From positions 1 through 8,040 of the forward strand of contig JAEZHS010000204.1 of assembly GCA_023436825.1 (NCBI GenBank): DNA of 8,040 bases. Direction: 5' to 3'. This stretch comes from Pseudomonadota bacterium. GTDB lineage: Bacteria > Pseudomonadota > Alphaproteobacteria > Reyranellales > Reyranellaceae. A program made the position numbers and the translations under genes. This document shows, piece by piece, positions 1 through 8,040 of the stretch. Position 1 is the stretch's first letter. Each line of letters starts with the position of its first letter. Below the pieces are notes generated by a model that was not told where the DNA came from, ran no database searches, and was given only the letters and a program-made list of their open reading frames with translations.

Positions 1-652
1 TGTGGTTCTCGACGTGCTCGATGCGCTCCTGGATCCACGCCTTCTGGTCGGGATCGGAGATGTGCATGTACTCGACGCCGATCTTGCCGCAGTAGGTCTT
101 GCGCAGGCGGTCCCAGATCTGGCGCAGCGTCGCCGATTCACCCAGCCCCAGCGACCCGAAGATCAGGATCGGGCGGTCCCAGTCGTTCTCGCCAAAGCCG
201 TAGGTCGCGGGATCGAGCTCGCGATGCAGCTCGCGCTTGATCAGGCCCAGCGGGTCGAGGTCGGCCTCGAGATGGCCGCGGATACGGTAGGAGCGGATCA
301 GCAGGAAGGCGCGCGAGGTGTCGAGCGCGGCATCACGGATCTCGGCTTCGGTCTTGCCGGCGAGCGCAGCAGGCGCCGCAGCGCCGTTGCCCTTGCCATT
401 GCCCTTGACGTTGCGGTTGGCAGGAGGCGGCAGCGTCTCGGGATCGATCGCGCCAATGACCCGCGTGCCGTTGGGCGCCCAGGAAGCGCCGCGCACCTCG
501 GCCAGCACATCGCCCTTCTGCTCGGCCAGCGCGTCGAAGAAGGTGCGCCATTCGCCGTCGACGGCGTTGGGATCATTCAGATAGCGCGCGTACAGCTCTT
601 CGATGAACGGGGCGTTGGCGCCGAACAGGAACGATGTCTGCTCTGCTTGCAT
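1..652 (-). CDS. sucA: 2-oxoglutarate dehydrogenase E1 component, N-terminal part (runs off left edge)
   Basis: This is the thiamine-diphosphate E1 subunit of the 2-oxoglutarate dehydrogenase complex, which decarboxylates 2-oxoglutarate and passes the succinyl group to the E2 subunit SucB in the cytoplasm. Only the first 217 of roughly 950-1000 residues are visible. The N-terminus has the family's FLFGANAPFIEELY segment (residues 8-21) followed by DP..VD.EWR.FF (28-39), the region that docks E1 to E2. A low-complexity Gly/Asn/Ala/Lys linker follows (about 80-98). The conserved start of the E1 core comes next: SYRIRGHLEADLDPLGL (121-137), ELDPATYGF, and TYCGKIGVEYMHISDPDQK (about 186-204). The catalytic ThDP-binding region lies outside the window. 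The ATG at 652 is chosen because it gives the canonical N-terminus and has a good ribosome site 8 nt upstream. It is the last visible gene of the mdh-sucCD-sucA run, 52 nt after the sucD stop codon. No frameshift or missing motif was seen. Confidence 0.97.
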   Translation of the reverse strand, partial: MQAEQTSFLFGANAPFIEELYARYLNDPNAVDGEWRTFFDALAEQKGDVLAEVRGASWAPNGTRVIGAIDPETLPPPANRNVKGNGKGNGAAAPAALAGKTEAEIRDAALDTSRAFLLIRSYRIRGHLEADLDPLGLIKRELHRELDPATYGFGENDWDRPILIFGSLGLGESATLRQIWDRLRKTYCGKIGVEYMHISDPDQKAWIQERIEHVENH

Positions 653-660
653 TGGCGGTT

Positions 661-668
661 CTCCACCT
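661..668 (-). promoter_or_regulatory. Ribosome binding site of sucA
   Basis: Read on the minus strand, AGGTGGAG lies 8 nt upstream of the ATG at 652. This supports that start codon and shows that sucA has its own translation signal rather than depending on coupling to sucD. Confidence 0.7.
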
Positions 669-673
669 GACCT

Positions 674-693
674 TTCCCCTCGCGGGAGGGGAA
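674..693. repeat. Hairpin in the sucD-sucA spacer
   Basis: TTCCCCTC (674-681) and GAGGGGAA (686-693) form perfect 8-bp arms around a 4-nt loop. The hairpin sits between the sucD stop at 705 and the sucA ribosome site at 661. No run of T follows on the minus strand, so it does not look like an intrinsic terminator. It may be an mRNA-processing or stabilising hairpin, or a member of a dispersed palindromic repeat family. The C/T-rich arm loosely resembles that of the palindrome at 2914-2936. Confidence 0.55.
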
Positions 694-704
694 GCTGATA
701 TGGG

Positions 705-1580
705 TCAGCCTTTCATGGCCTTAAGCATTTCCTCGCCCAAAGCGGCGGGAGAATCGGCGACCCTGATGCCTGCGGAACGCATGGCGTGGACCTTGAACTC
801 GGCGGTGTCCTGGCCACCCGAGATCACCGCGCCTGCATGGCCCATGCGCCGGCCCGGCGGGGCGGTGCGGCCGGCGATGAAGCCGACCACCGGCTTCTTG
901 GTCTTGCTCGCCTTGATGAACTCGGCGCCCTTGACCTCGGCGTCGCCGCCGATCTCGCCGATCATGACGATGCCCTTGGTCTCGGGATCGGCCATCAGCA
1001 TTTCCAGGCATTCGACGAAGTTGGTGCCGTTCACCGGATCGCCACCGATGCCGATGCAGGTTGTCTGGCCGAGGCCGACCGCCGTGGTCTGCGCGACCGC
1101 TTCGTAGGTGAGCGTGCCCGAGCGCGAGATGATGCCGATCGAGCCGCGCTTGTGGATGTGGCCCGGCATGATGCCGATCTTGCACTCGTCCGGTGTGATG
1201 ACGCCGGGGCAGTTGGGCCCGATCAGGCGCGACTTGGAGCCGGCCAGCACGCGCTTGACCTGGACCATGTCGAGCACCGGGATGCCCTCGGTGATACAGA
1301 CGACCAGCGGGATCTCCGCGTCGACCGCCTCGAGGATGGAATCCGCGGCGTAGGGGGCGGGCACGTAGATCACGCTCGCCGTGGCACCGGTCTTGGCGAC
1401 GGCCTCGGCGACGGTGTCGAACACCGGCAGGTCGAGGTGAGTCGTGCCGCCCTTACCCGGCGTCACGCCACCCACCATCTTGGTGCCGTAGGCGATCGCC
1501 TGCTCAGAATGGAAGGTGCCCTGCGAGCCGGTGAAACCCTGGCAGATCACCTTGGTGTTCTTGTCGACCAGAACGGCCAT
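705..1580 (-). CDS. sucD: Succinyl-CoA synthetase (succinate-CoA ligase) alpha subunit
   Basis: With SucC, this subunit interconverts succinyl-CoA and succinate with substrate-level phosphorylation of ADP or GDP. The alpha subunit binds CoA and carries the phosphohistidine. The 291 residues match the usual length. An N-terminal Rossmann CoA-binding domain contains [10 protein letters not shown] (residues 15-24), and GPNCPG (121-126) follows. SRSGTLTYE (152-160) and GEIGG (208-212, with the conserved Glu209) are intact. The phosphorylated histidine is His248 in [15 protein letters not shown]. The ATG at 1578-1580 is well supported: it overlaps the sucC stop by one base (TGATG) and follows a perfect AAGGAGG with 7-nt spacing. 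It is coupled to sucC and lies upstream of sucA. All key residues are present and nothing is unusual. Confidence 0.99.
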   Translation of the reverse strand: MAVLVDKNTKVICQGFTGSQGTFHSEQAIAYGTKMVGGVTPGKGGTTHLDLPVFDTVAEAVAKTGATASVIYVPAPYAADSILEAVDAEIPLVVCITEGIPVLDMVQVKRVLAGSKSRLIGPNCPGVITPDECKIGIMPGHIHKRGSIGIISRSGTLTYEAVAQTTAVGLGQTTCIGIGGDPVNGTNFVECLEMLMADPETKGIVMIGEIGGDAEVKGAEFIKASKTKKPVVGFIAGRTAPPGRRMGHAGAVISGGQDTAEFKVHAMRSAGIRVADSPAALGEEMLKAMKG

Positions 1581-2776
1581 CAGCTTGCCTCCTTGACGGC
1601 CGTGACGATCTTCTCGGCGGCATCGGCGAGGTTCTCCGCCGACGTGATCTTCAACCCCGATTCCTTCAGGATCTTCTTGCCGAGCTCGACGTTGGTGCCT
1701 TCCAAACGCACGACCAGGGGCACGTGCAGGTTGACCTCGCGCGCCGCGGCGACGACGCCTTCGGCGATCACGTCACAGCGCATGATGCCGCCGAAGATGT
1801 TGACCAGGATGCCCTCGACGTTGGGATCCTTGAGGATGATCTTGAAGGCTGCGGTCACGCGTTCCTTGGTGGCGCCGCCGCCGACGTCCAGGAAGTTCGC
1901 GGGCTCGGCACCATAGAGCTTGATGATGTCCATGGTGGCCATTGCAAGGCCTGCGCCATTCACCATGCAGCCGATCTGGCCGTCGAGCTTGACGTAGTTC
2001 AGCGCGTACTTGGCGGCCTCGGTCTCGGCCGGATCCTCCTCGTCGACGTCGCGCAGGTCCTCCAGGTCCTTGTGGCGGTACAGACCGTTGTCGTCGAAGT
2101 TCATCTTGGCATCGAGGGCGATCACGTCGCCGGCGCCGGTGACGACCAGCGGGTTGATCTCGATCAACGAGCAGTCGAGGTCGGTGAAGGCCTTGTAGAG
2201 GCCGCTCATCATCTTGACGAACGCGCCGACCTGCTTGCCGCCGAGCCCCAGGGCGAAGGCGATCTTGCGGCCCTCGTAGGCCTGGAAGCCCGCCGCCGGA
2301 TCGATCGCCTGCTCGACGATCTTTTCGGGATGCTCGTGGGCCACGGTCTCGATATCCATGCCGCCCTCGGTCGAGGCGACGATGGCGACTCGGCCGATGG
2401 CACGGTCGACCAGCATGGAGAGGTAGAGCTCGCGCTTGATGTCGCAGCCTTCCTCAATGTAGAGGCGCTTGACGGTCTTTCCGGCCGGGCCGGTCTGCTT
2501 GGTCACCAGCTCATGGCCCAGCATGGCCGCGGCGTGCTGGCCGACTTCCTCGACCGTTTTCGCGATGCGCACGCCGCCCTTGCCGTTGGGATCGTCCTTG
2601 AAGCGGCCCTTGCCCCTGCCGCCGGCATGGATTTGCGCCTTCACGACGGTGACAGAACCGCCGAGCTTGCGGGCCACGTCCATGGCCTCGTCCTTGGTAT
2701 AGGCCACGCCGCCCTTGAGCAGCGGGACGGCGAATTTGGCCAGCAGGGCCTTGGCCTGATACTCGTGGATATTCAT
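1580..2776 (-). CDS. sucC: Succinyl-CoA synthetase beta subunit
   Basis: This is the nucleotide- and succinate-binding subunit of succinyl-CoA synthetase in the TCA cycle. The 398 residues are slightly more than the 388 or so of E. coli SucC. It begins with the canonical MNIHEYQAK. The ATP-grasp domain contains [11 protein letters not shown] (46-56) and the metal-binding EINPL (206-210). The C-terminal flavodoxin-like ligase domain carries [11 protein letters not shown] (273-283), [11 protein letters not shown] (325-335) and RLEGTNV (357-363). The ATG at 2774-2776 is preceded only by a weak AGGT about 5 nt upstream. The stop shares one base with the sucD start. The 180-nt leader region back to mdh carries a candidate promoter and several palindromes, so sucCD may be transcribed both with mdh and from its own promoter. 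Sequence alone does not settle ATP versus GTP preference. Confidence 0.99.
   Translation of the reverse strand: MNIHEYQAKALLAKFAVPLLKGGVAYTKDEAMDVARKLGGSVTVVKAQIHAGGRGKGRFKDDPNGKGGVRIAKTVEEVGQHAAAMLGHELVTKQTGPAGKTVKRLYIEEGCDIKRELYLSMLVDRAIGRVAIVASTEGGMDIETVAHEHPEKIVEQAIDPAAGFQAYEGRKIAFALGLGGKQVGAFVKMMSGLYKAFTDLDCSLIEINPLVVTGAGDVIALDAKMNFDDNGLYRHKDLEDLRDVDEEDPAETEAAKYALNYVKLDGQIGCMVNGAGLAMATMDIIKLYGAEPANFLDVGGGATKERVTAAFKIILKDPNVEGILVNIFGGIMRCDVIAEGVVAAAREVNLHVPLVVRLEGTNVELGKKILKESGLKITSAENLADAAEKIVTAVKEAS
1588..1594 (-). promoter_or_regulatory. Strong ribosome binding site of sucD inside sucC
   Basis: The minus strand reads AAGGAGG, a full-length match to the anti-Shine-Dalgarno core, 7 nt before the sucD ATG and within the last codons of sucC. 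Together with the TGATG overlap it predicts efficient, coupled synthesis of the two subunits. Confidence 0.85.
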
Positions 2777-2796
2777 GAAAACCTGTTGCTCGGGCT

Positions 2797-2817
2797 TAAG
2801 TTGCTAATCGCAACTTA
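2797..2817. promoter_or_regulatory. Inverted repeat upstream of sucC, candidate operator
   Basis: TAAGTTGC (2797-2804) and GCAACTTA (2810-2817) are perfect 8-bp arms separated by 5 nt. The repeat ends 20 nt before the sucC ATG and falls just downstream of the start predicted from the candidate promoter at 2832-2860, a normal position for a repressor site. It is more A/T-rich than its surroundings. No regulator can be named from the sequence. It could also act as a 5'-UTR hairpin. Confidence 0.5.
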
Positions 2818-2826
2818 CAAAGGTCA

Positions 2827-2847
2827 GCGGCACTTTATGAGTGCCGC
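2827..2847. repeat. Inverted repeat overlapping the putative sucC -10 box
   Basis: GCGGCACT (2827-2834) and AGTGCCGC (2840-2847) are perfect 8-bp arms around a 5-nt loop. No T-run follows on either strand, so an intrinsic terminator is unlikely. Its centre covers the proposed -10 hexamer at 2832-2837. It could be a protein-binding site competing with RNA polymerase, or a hairpin in read-through mdh transcripts. Confidence 0.5.
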
Positions 2848-2860
2848 CCGCCCTTGGCAA
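2832..2860 (-). promoter_or_regulatory. Candidate sigma-70-type promoter for sucC
   Basis: Read on the minus strand, TTGCCA (2860-2855) is a 5/6 match to the -35 consensus. It is followed after exactly 17 nt by TAAAGT (2837-2832), a 4/6 match to the -10. Transcription would start near 2824-2825, giving a leader of about 48 nt that contains the 2797-2817 inverted repeat. This is a pattern match only. Confidence 0.4.
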
Positions 2861-2951
2861 CGCTGGACTGATGATCGTTTGAAGACGTTCGACGAAGGTC
2901 TGCCTCTCCCCGGCCCTCCCCATCAGATGGGGAGGGTGCCCCAAGGGCGGG
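2847..2951. repeat. Long-range inverted repeat enclosing a palindrome after mdh
   Basis: CCCGCCCTTGG (2847-2857) and CCAAGGGCGGG (2941-2951) are perfect 11-bp inverted arms about 83 nt apart. Past one mismatched position they pair for two more bases, 2844-2845 with 2953-2954. They enclose the palindrome at 2914-2936. The layout resembles a small palindromic element with terminal inverted repeats, or a long stem in the mdh-sucC transcript. The right arm ends only 5 nt from the mdh stop codon. High G+C makes chance arms more likely. Confidence 0.4.
2914..2936. repeat. Near-perfect 23-nt palindrome downstream of mdh
   Basis: CCCTCCCCATC (2914-2924) and GATGGGGAGGG (2926-2936) are perfect 11-bp arms around a single base. 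In RNA this would fold as a 9-bp stem with a 5-nt loop. G/C-rich palindromes of this style recur in intergenic regions of many alphaproteobacterial genomes, so a dispersed REP-like repeat is likely. It lies 21 nt past the mdh stop and has no T-run on the minus strand. It could protect the mdh 3' end, but read-through into sucC is expected. Confidence 0.6.
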
Positions 2952-2956
2952 TGGGC

Positions 2957-4862
<1,906 letters not shown>

Positions 4863-4869
4863 CAGGCGG

Positions 4870-5754
4870 TCAGCCTACGCCATTCGCCTTGAACCAGGCC
4901 AACGCCTTCTTCCAGCCGTCTTCCGCCGGCTCCTTGCGGTAGCTTGGGCGATAGTCGGCATTGAAGGCGTGCGGGGTGTCCGGATAGACGTCAATGCGCG
5001 ACTTCTGCGCCGCCGCGCTGCCGGTCTTCAGTGCGTCGCGCATCTTGTCGACCGACTCCTGCGAGATGCCGGTGTCGGCGCCGCCGTACAGGCCGAGCAC
5101 CGGACCGTGCAGGTCCTTCACGATGTCGATCGGATTCTTCGGCTGCAGCTCGGTGCCGGGCCGCACCAGCGGGCCATACCAGGCGACGCCCGCCTTCACC
5201 GCTGGGTTGTGCGCGTCGTACAACCACACGATGCGGCCGCCCCAGCAGAAGCCGGTAATGCCGAGCTTGGCGGTGTCGGCCTTACCCTCGCCCTTGGCGA
5301 AGGCGACTGCCGAATCGAGATCGCCCATGACCTGCGCATCCGGCACCTTGTTCACGACTTCGGCGATCAGCTTGGGGATCTCGGTGTAGGTCTTGGCGTC
5401 GCCCTGGCGGAAGTAGAGCTCGGGCGCGATCGCGTAGTAACCGGCCTTGGCGAAGCGCCGGCACATGTCGGCAATGTGCGCGTGCACGCCGAAGATCTCC
5501 TGCACGACCAGGATGGTGCCGAAGCCCTGGCCGCTCGCCGGCATGGCGCGGTAAGCGTCCATGTCCTTGCCGTCCTTGGTCTTGACCTTGACCGCTCCCG
5601 CGGTGAGCCCGTCGCTCGGGGTGACGATCATGGTCTGCGCCTGCACCGGCTGGACCGCCAACGCGAACGTCGTGCCGAGCGCCACCGGCACGCCCAGGGC
5701 TGCGCGACGCGACAGGCCGTTCTCCGCTCCGTAAATCAAGCGATCGCCATCCAT
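4870..5754 (-). CDS. Dienelactone hydrolase family protein with Tat signal peptide
   Basis: This is a 294-residue alpha/beta hydrolase of the dienelactone hydrolase family, which opens lactones or esters through a cysteine nucleophile. The N-terminus has a twin-arginine motif SRRAAL (15-20), a hydrophobic stretch (21-34) and a likely cleavage site after PVQA (residue 39), so export of the folded protein to the periplasm is predicted. The mature domain holds Glu86 in VVQEIFG, Cys170 in GFCWGG (168-173), Asp227 in YGGADTGI and His262 in TPHAF, giving the full Cys-His-Asp triad plus the conserved Glu. The ATG at 5752-5754 follows a good ribosome site and includes the whole signal. It lies 69 nt after zapE and 7 nt before the second hydrolase gene. 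The substrate is not predictable: many chromosomal members act on compounds other than chlorocatechol-derived dienelactones. Confidence 0.93.
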   Translation of the reverse strand: MDGDRLIYGAENGLSRRAALGVPVALGTTFALAVQPVQAQTMIVTPSDGLTAGAVKVKTKDGKDMDAYRAMPASGQGFGTILVVQEIFGVHAHIADMCRRFAKAGYYAIAPELYFRQGDAKTYTEIPKLIAEVVNKVPDAQVMGDLDSAVAFAKGEGKADTAKLGITGFCWGGRIVWLYDAHNPAVKAGVAWYGPLVRPGTELQPKNPIDIVKDLHGPVLGLYGGADTGISQESVDKMRDALKTGSAAAQKSRIDVYPDTPHAFNADYRPSYRKEPAEDGWKKALAWFKANGVG

Positions 5755-5762
5755 GTTCCTGT

Positions 5763-5767
5763 CTCCC
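5763..5767 (-). promoter_or_regulatory. Ribosome binding site of the dienelactone hydrolase gene
   Basis: GGGAG, within AAGGGAGA on the minus strand, lies 8 nt upstream of the ATG at 5754. It supports the start that includes the Tat signal. Confidence 0.7.
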
Positions 5768-5793
5768 TTGGTTTGAACGCGGAGCGGAGCCTA

Positions 5794-5813
5794 GGCTGGC
5801 CCGCCGACCAGCC
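5794..5813. repeat. Short hairpin between zapE and the dienelactone hydrolase gene
   Basis: GGCTGG (5794-5799) and CCAGCC (5808-5813) form 6-bp arms with an 8-nt loop, starting 11 nt after the zapE stop. It lacks a following T-run. At most it is a weak structure in the intercistronic mRNA. Confidence 0.3.
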
Positions 5814-5823
5814 ACAATCACAA

Positions 5824-7005
5824 TTAGGCGATATGCTCCAGGGCCAGGTACTCCGGGCTCTGCATCTCCATCAGGCGCGAGACGGTGCGCTGGAACTCGA
5901 AGGCGCCGTCGCCCTCGACGTAGAGGCCGCTGGGCGCCGTTGCAGCGGAGCAGACGAACTTCACTTTCCGCTCGTAGAACTCGTCGATCATCGTGACGAA
6001 GCGCACCGCCTTGTCCTTGCTGTCGGGCCCCATCTTGGGAATCTCGGCCACGATCACCGTATGGAAGTTGGCGGCGATGCAGATGAAGTCGGCCGCACCC
6101 ATGGGCTTGGCGCACCAGTCGAGGAAATGCGCCATGGCCACGCCCGGTGCGGCGCGCGGGATCTCGACGTCGCGACCTTGCGTGCGCAGCACTCGTGGCT
6201 CGCCGTCGGCGCCGCCGCTCAGCGCACGGAACGCCTCGTCGAGCTTGGCGGTGGCCCAGGCGCCGAGCGGCGTCAGGTAGACGTCGAAGTTGCGCAGCCG
6301 GTCCAGGCGATAGTCCGTGTCGCCGCCCAGCTCCATCACGTCGAGCCGCTCTTTCACCAGGTCGATGAACGGCGTGAAGCGCTCGCGCTGCAGGCCGTCC
6401 TTGTAGAGGTCGTCGGGCTTGCGGTTCGACGTGGCGATCACCGTCAGGCCTTCGTCGAACAGCACCTCGAACAGGCGCGCCAGGATCATGGCGTCGGCGA
6501 TGTTGGTGACCTGGAACTCGTCGAAGCACAGCAGCCGCGTTTCGCTGGCGATCTGCTTGGCGATCGGCACGATGGTGTCGGCCTCAGGCGGCGCGCCCTT
6601 GGCCGCCAGTTCCTCGCGGCGGCGGTGCAGGCGCTCCTGGACCTCGAGCATGAACTCGTGGAAGTGCACGCGCCGCTTCTTCTGCATCGGCACGTCGGCG
6701 AAGAACAGGTCCATCAGCATCGACTTGCCGCGGCCGACCGGACCCCAGATGTAGAGCCCGCGCGGGCCGGCCGGCGGCGACGCGGCGGGCGCGAGGCCGA
6801 GGCGCGCAAAGAAGCCGAGCTTGGGCGCGGGATGATCGGCCATCGCCACGAGCTGCTCGTAGATCGTCTGCAGCTTCTGCACGATGCGTTCCTGCACGGG
6901 ATCGGCGTGGATCTCACCGGCGGCGCGGCGGGCGGCAAGGTTGGCGGCCGGACCCTTGCCGTTGCTGGTCGACGGGCCGGCGGTCGGGGGTAGCTGTGAT
7001 TCCAT
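5824..7005 (-). CDS. zapE: Cell division protein ZapE / AFG1-like ATPase
   Basis: This is a P-loop ATPase of the AFG1 family. In E. coli ZapE associates with the FtsZ ring and affects its stability, and the mitochondrial homologue AFG1/LACE1 is linked to protein quality control. The 393 residues are close to the 375 of E. coli ZapE. A flexible Pro/Ala/Gly-rich N-terminus precedes the conserved DPVQ and LYIWGPVGRGKS with Walker A at 88-95. RVHFHEFM (112-119) is a family signature. Walker B LLCFDEFQV (158-166, Asp162 and Glu163) and the sensor-1-like IATSN (190-194) follow. The C-terminal FDEFYER and SRLMEMQSPEYL motifs are intact. The ATG at 7003-7005 has only a weak upstream ribosome site. 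zapE lies upstream of mdh in many Alphaproteobacteria; here two hydrolase genes intervene. It is divergent from fmt. Confidence 0.96.
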   Translation of the reverse strand: MESQLPPTAGPSTSNGKGPAANLAARRAAGEIHADPVQERIVQKLQTIYEQLVAMADHPAPKLGFFARLGLAPAASPPAGPRGLYIWGPVGRGKSMLMDLFFADVPMQKKRRVHFHEFMLEVQERLHRRREELAAKGAPPEADTIVPIAKQIASETRLLCFDEFQVTNIADAMILARLFEVLFDEGLTVIATSNRKPDDLYKDGLQRERFTPFIDLVKERLDVMELGGDTDYRLDRLRNFDVYLTPLGAWATAKLDEAFRALSGGADGEPRVLRTQGRDVEIPRAAPGVAMAHFLDWCAKPMGAADFICIAANFHTVIVAEIPKMGPDSKDKAVRFVTMIDEFYERKVKFVCSAATAPSGLYVEGDGAFEFQRTVSRLMEMQSPEYLALEHIA

Positions 7006-7057
7006 TTACCGCCGCATACCTAGCTCACGAGCGCGCGGCTGCCTATAAGGTCCGGCG
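7006..7057. promoter_or_regulatory. Divergent zapE/fmt spacer with a shared A/T-rich core
   Basis: This 52-nt spacer must serve both genes unless they are read from within their neighbours. CCTATAAGG (7042-7050) is its most A/T-rich part. On the plus strand TATAAG (7044-7049) resembles a -10 box, but I found no good -35 at 16-19 nt spacing. AAGG (7047-7050) is also a possible fmt ribosome site, 7 nt from the ATG. No convincing zapE hexamers were seen. Confidence 0.35.
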
Positions 7058-8011
7058 ATGAAGCTTGCGTTTCTCGGTACCTCGGAATTTGCCGTACCGG
7101 CGCTCAAGGCGCTGGTCGAGGCCGGCCACGACGTGGTCGCCGTCTATACCCGCGCGCCCAAGCCCGCCGGCCGCGGCCAGCAGGAGCGCCGCACGCCGGT
7201 GCATGAGTTGGCCATGTCGCTGGGACTTGCCGTGCGCACACCCAAGGGCCTGCGCAGCGAGGAGGAAGCGGCGTCGTTCAAGGCGCTCGATCTCGATGCC
7301 GCCGTGGTCGTGTACTACGGCCCCATCCTGCCCACGGCGTGCCTCGATGCGCCGGTGCTGGGCTGCATCAACATCCACGGCTCGCTGCTGCCGCGCTGGC
7401 GCGGTGCCGCACCCATTCATCGCGCCATTCTGGCGGGCGATGCCGAGACCGGCGTCACCATCATGCGCATGGACGAAGGCCTCGATACCGGCCCGATGCT
7501 GCTGGCCGAAAGCACGCCGATCTCGGCCGCCGACACGGCAGAGACTGTGCACGACCGATTGGCGGAACTGGGCGGCCGTCTGATCGTATCGACGCTCGAT
7601 GCCCTGGTCGCCAAGACCATCGAGCCGGTGCCGCAGCCCGACGACGGAGTCACCTACGCCCACAAGCTCGGCAAGGAGGAAGGCGTCCTCGCCTGGCGGC
7701 GGCCGGCGGCTGAGCTGGAGCGCCGCGTGCGCGCCTTCCATCCGTGGCCGGGCACGTCGTTCGAGGCGAACGGCGAGCGGATAAAGGTCCTGGAGGCGGC
7801 GCTCGCGCTGGCCGGCGGCACGCCCGGCACGATGCGGCGCGCACCGGATGGCTTCCCACTCGTCACCTGCGGTGTCGGCGGCCTCAAGCTGCTGCGGCTG
7901 CAGCGGCCCGGCAAATCGGCCCAGGCGGCCGATGCCTTCCTGCGCGGTTTCCCGCTCGCCGACGGCACCATCCTGCCGTCGCCGACCGTGGTGACGCTGC
8001 CGACGGCCTGA
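7058..8011 (+). CDS. fmt: Methionyl-tRNA formyltransferase
   Basis: This enzyme transfers a formyl group from 10-formyltetrahydrofolate to methionyl-initiator tRNA, enabling bacterial translation initiation. The 317 residues match the family. The start MKLAFLGTSEFAVPAL is canonical. The formyltransferase core has the catalytic Asn105 and His107 in NIHGSLLPRWRGAAP (105-119) and the catalytic Asp143 in GLDTG. VVVYYGPILP (83-92) varies slightly from the common VVAYGLILP. The linker and tRNA-binding C-terminal domain show AHKLGKEEGVLAW (201-213) and FHPWPGT (227-233). The ATG at 7058 has AAGG 7 nt upstream. truA starts 4 nt after the stop. The deformylase gene def, often directly upstream of fmt, is absent here; that position holds divergent zapE. 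Confidence 0.99.
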   Translation: MKLAFLGTSEFAVPALKALVEAGHDVVAVYTRAPKPAGRGQQERRTPVHELAMSLGLAVRTPKGLRSEEEAASFKALDLDAAVVVYYGPILPTACLDAPVLGCINIHGSLLPRWRGAAPIHRAILAGDAETGVTIMRMDEGLDTGPMLLAESTPISAADTAETVHDRLAELGGRLIVSTLDALVAKTIEPVPQPDDGVTYAHKLGKEEGVLAWRRPAAELERRVRAFHPWPGTSFEANGERIKVLEAALALAGGTPGTMRRAPDGFPLVTCGVGGLKLLRLQRPGKSAQAADAFLRGFPLADGTILPSPTVVTLPTA

Positions 8012-8015
8012 CGGC

Positions 8016-8040
8016 GTGCCGCGCTACAAGCTCACCATCG
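8016..8040 (+). CDS. truA: tRNA pseudouridine(38-40) synthase, first eight codons (runs off right edge)
   Basis: A GTG start at 8016-8018 opens a frame reading (M)PRYKLTI, the characteristic N-terminus of TruA, which isomerises uridines 38-40 in the tRNA anticodon stem-loop. It begins 4 nt after the fmt stop without a clear ribosome site, so translation is probably coupled to fmt. fmt-truA is a common alphaproteobacterial pair. Only eight codons are visible, so the call rests on that short match plus the context. Confidence 0.8.

Noticed and set aside
786..1916. 376-codon plus-strand frame opposite sucD and part of sucC, and a similar frame at 2-670 opposite sucA
   Set aside because: The minus-strand genes are unambiguous by motif. 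These frames show only the composition of complementary codons.
2827..2847. Inverted repeat read as an intrinsic terminator for mdh
   Set aside because: There is no T-run after the stem on the minus strand, and the downstream genes belong to the same conserved operon.
5794..5813. Hairpin read as a terminator after zapE
   Set aside because: It has only 6-bp arms, an 8-nt loop and no T-run; the next gene follows closely in the same direction.
7043..7741. 232-codon minus-strand frame inside fmt
   Set aside because: fmt is certain from its catalytic motifs. The antisense frame has no family features.

Overview
This window looks like a core-metabolism stretch of a high-G+C alphaproteobacterial chromosome. 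The G+C content is about two thirds by eye. The protein sequences and the mdh-sucC-sucD-sucA gene order are typical of Alphaproteobacteria such as Rhodospirillales and Hyphomicrobiales. A more precise placement, for example a Reyranella-like lineage, would be a guess.

Most of the window is transcribed from the minus strand. Reading leftward from 7005, the order is: zapE (AFG1-type ATPase, 7005-5824), a Tat-exported dienelactone hydrolase family protein (5754-4870), an Asp-nucleophile alpha/beta hydrolase (4862-4002), mdh (3919-2957), sucC (2776-1580), sucD (1580-705), and the first 217 codons of sucA (652 to the left edge). The plus strand carries fmt (7058-8011) and the first eight codons of truA (from 8016), divergent from zapE across a 52-nt spacer.

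mdh, sucCD and sucA encode consecutive or linked steps of the TCA cycle. These are 2-oxoglutarate dehydrogenase E1, succinyl-CoA synthetase and malate dehydrogenase; sucB and lpd probably follow beyond the left edge. sucC and sucD share one base at TGATG, so their equal expression is probably coupled. fmt and truA act in translation, on initiator tRNA formylation and tRNA pseudouridylation. The two hydrolases between zapE and mdh appear to be an accessory pair, coupled across a 7-nt gap but predicted to act in different compartments.

The most interesting non-coding stretch is the 180-nt mdh-sucC spacer. It holds a plausible sigma-70-type promoter, an 8-bp inverted repeat just downstream of the predicted start, a second 8-bp inverted repeat over the -10 box, an 11-bp pair of inverted arms 83 nt apart, and a near-perfect 23-nt palindrome. 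I saw no RNA genes, CRISPR arrays, insertion sequences or prophage genes, and no clearly novel multi-gene system. Almost all of the window is ordinary housekeeping sequence.
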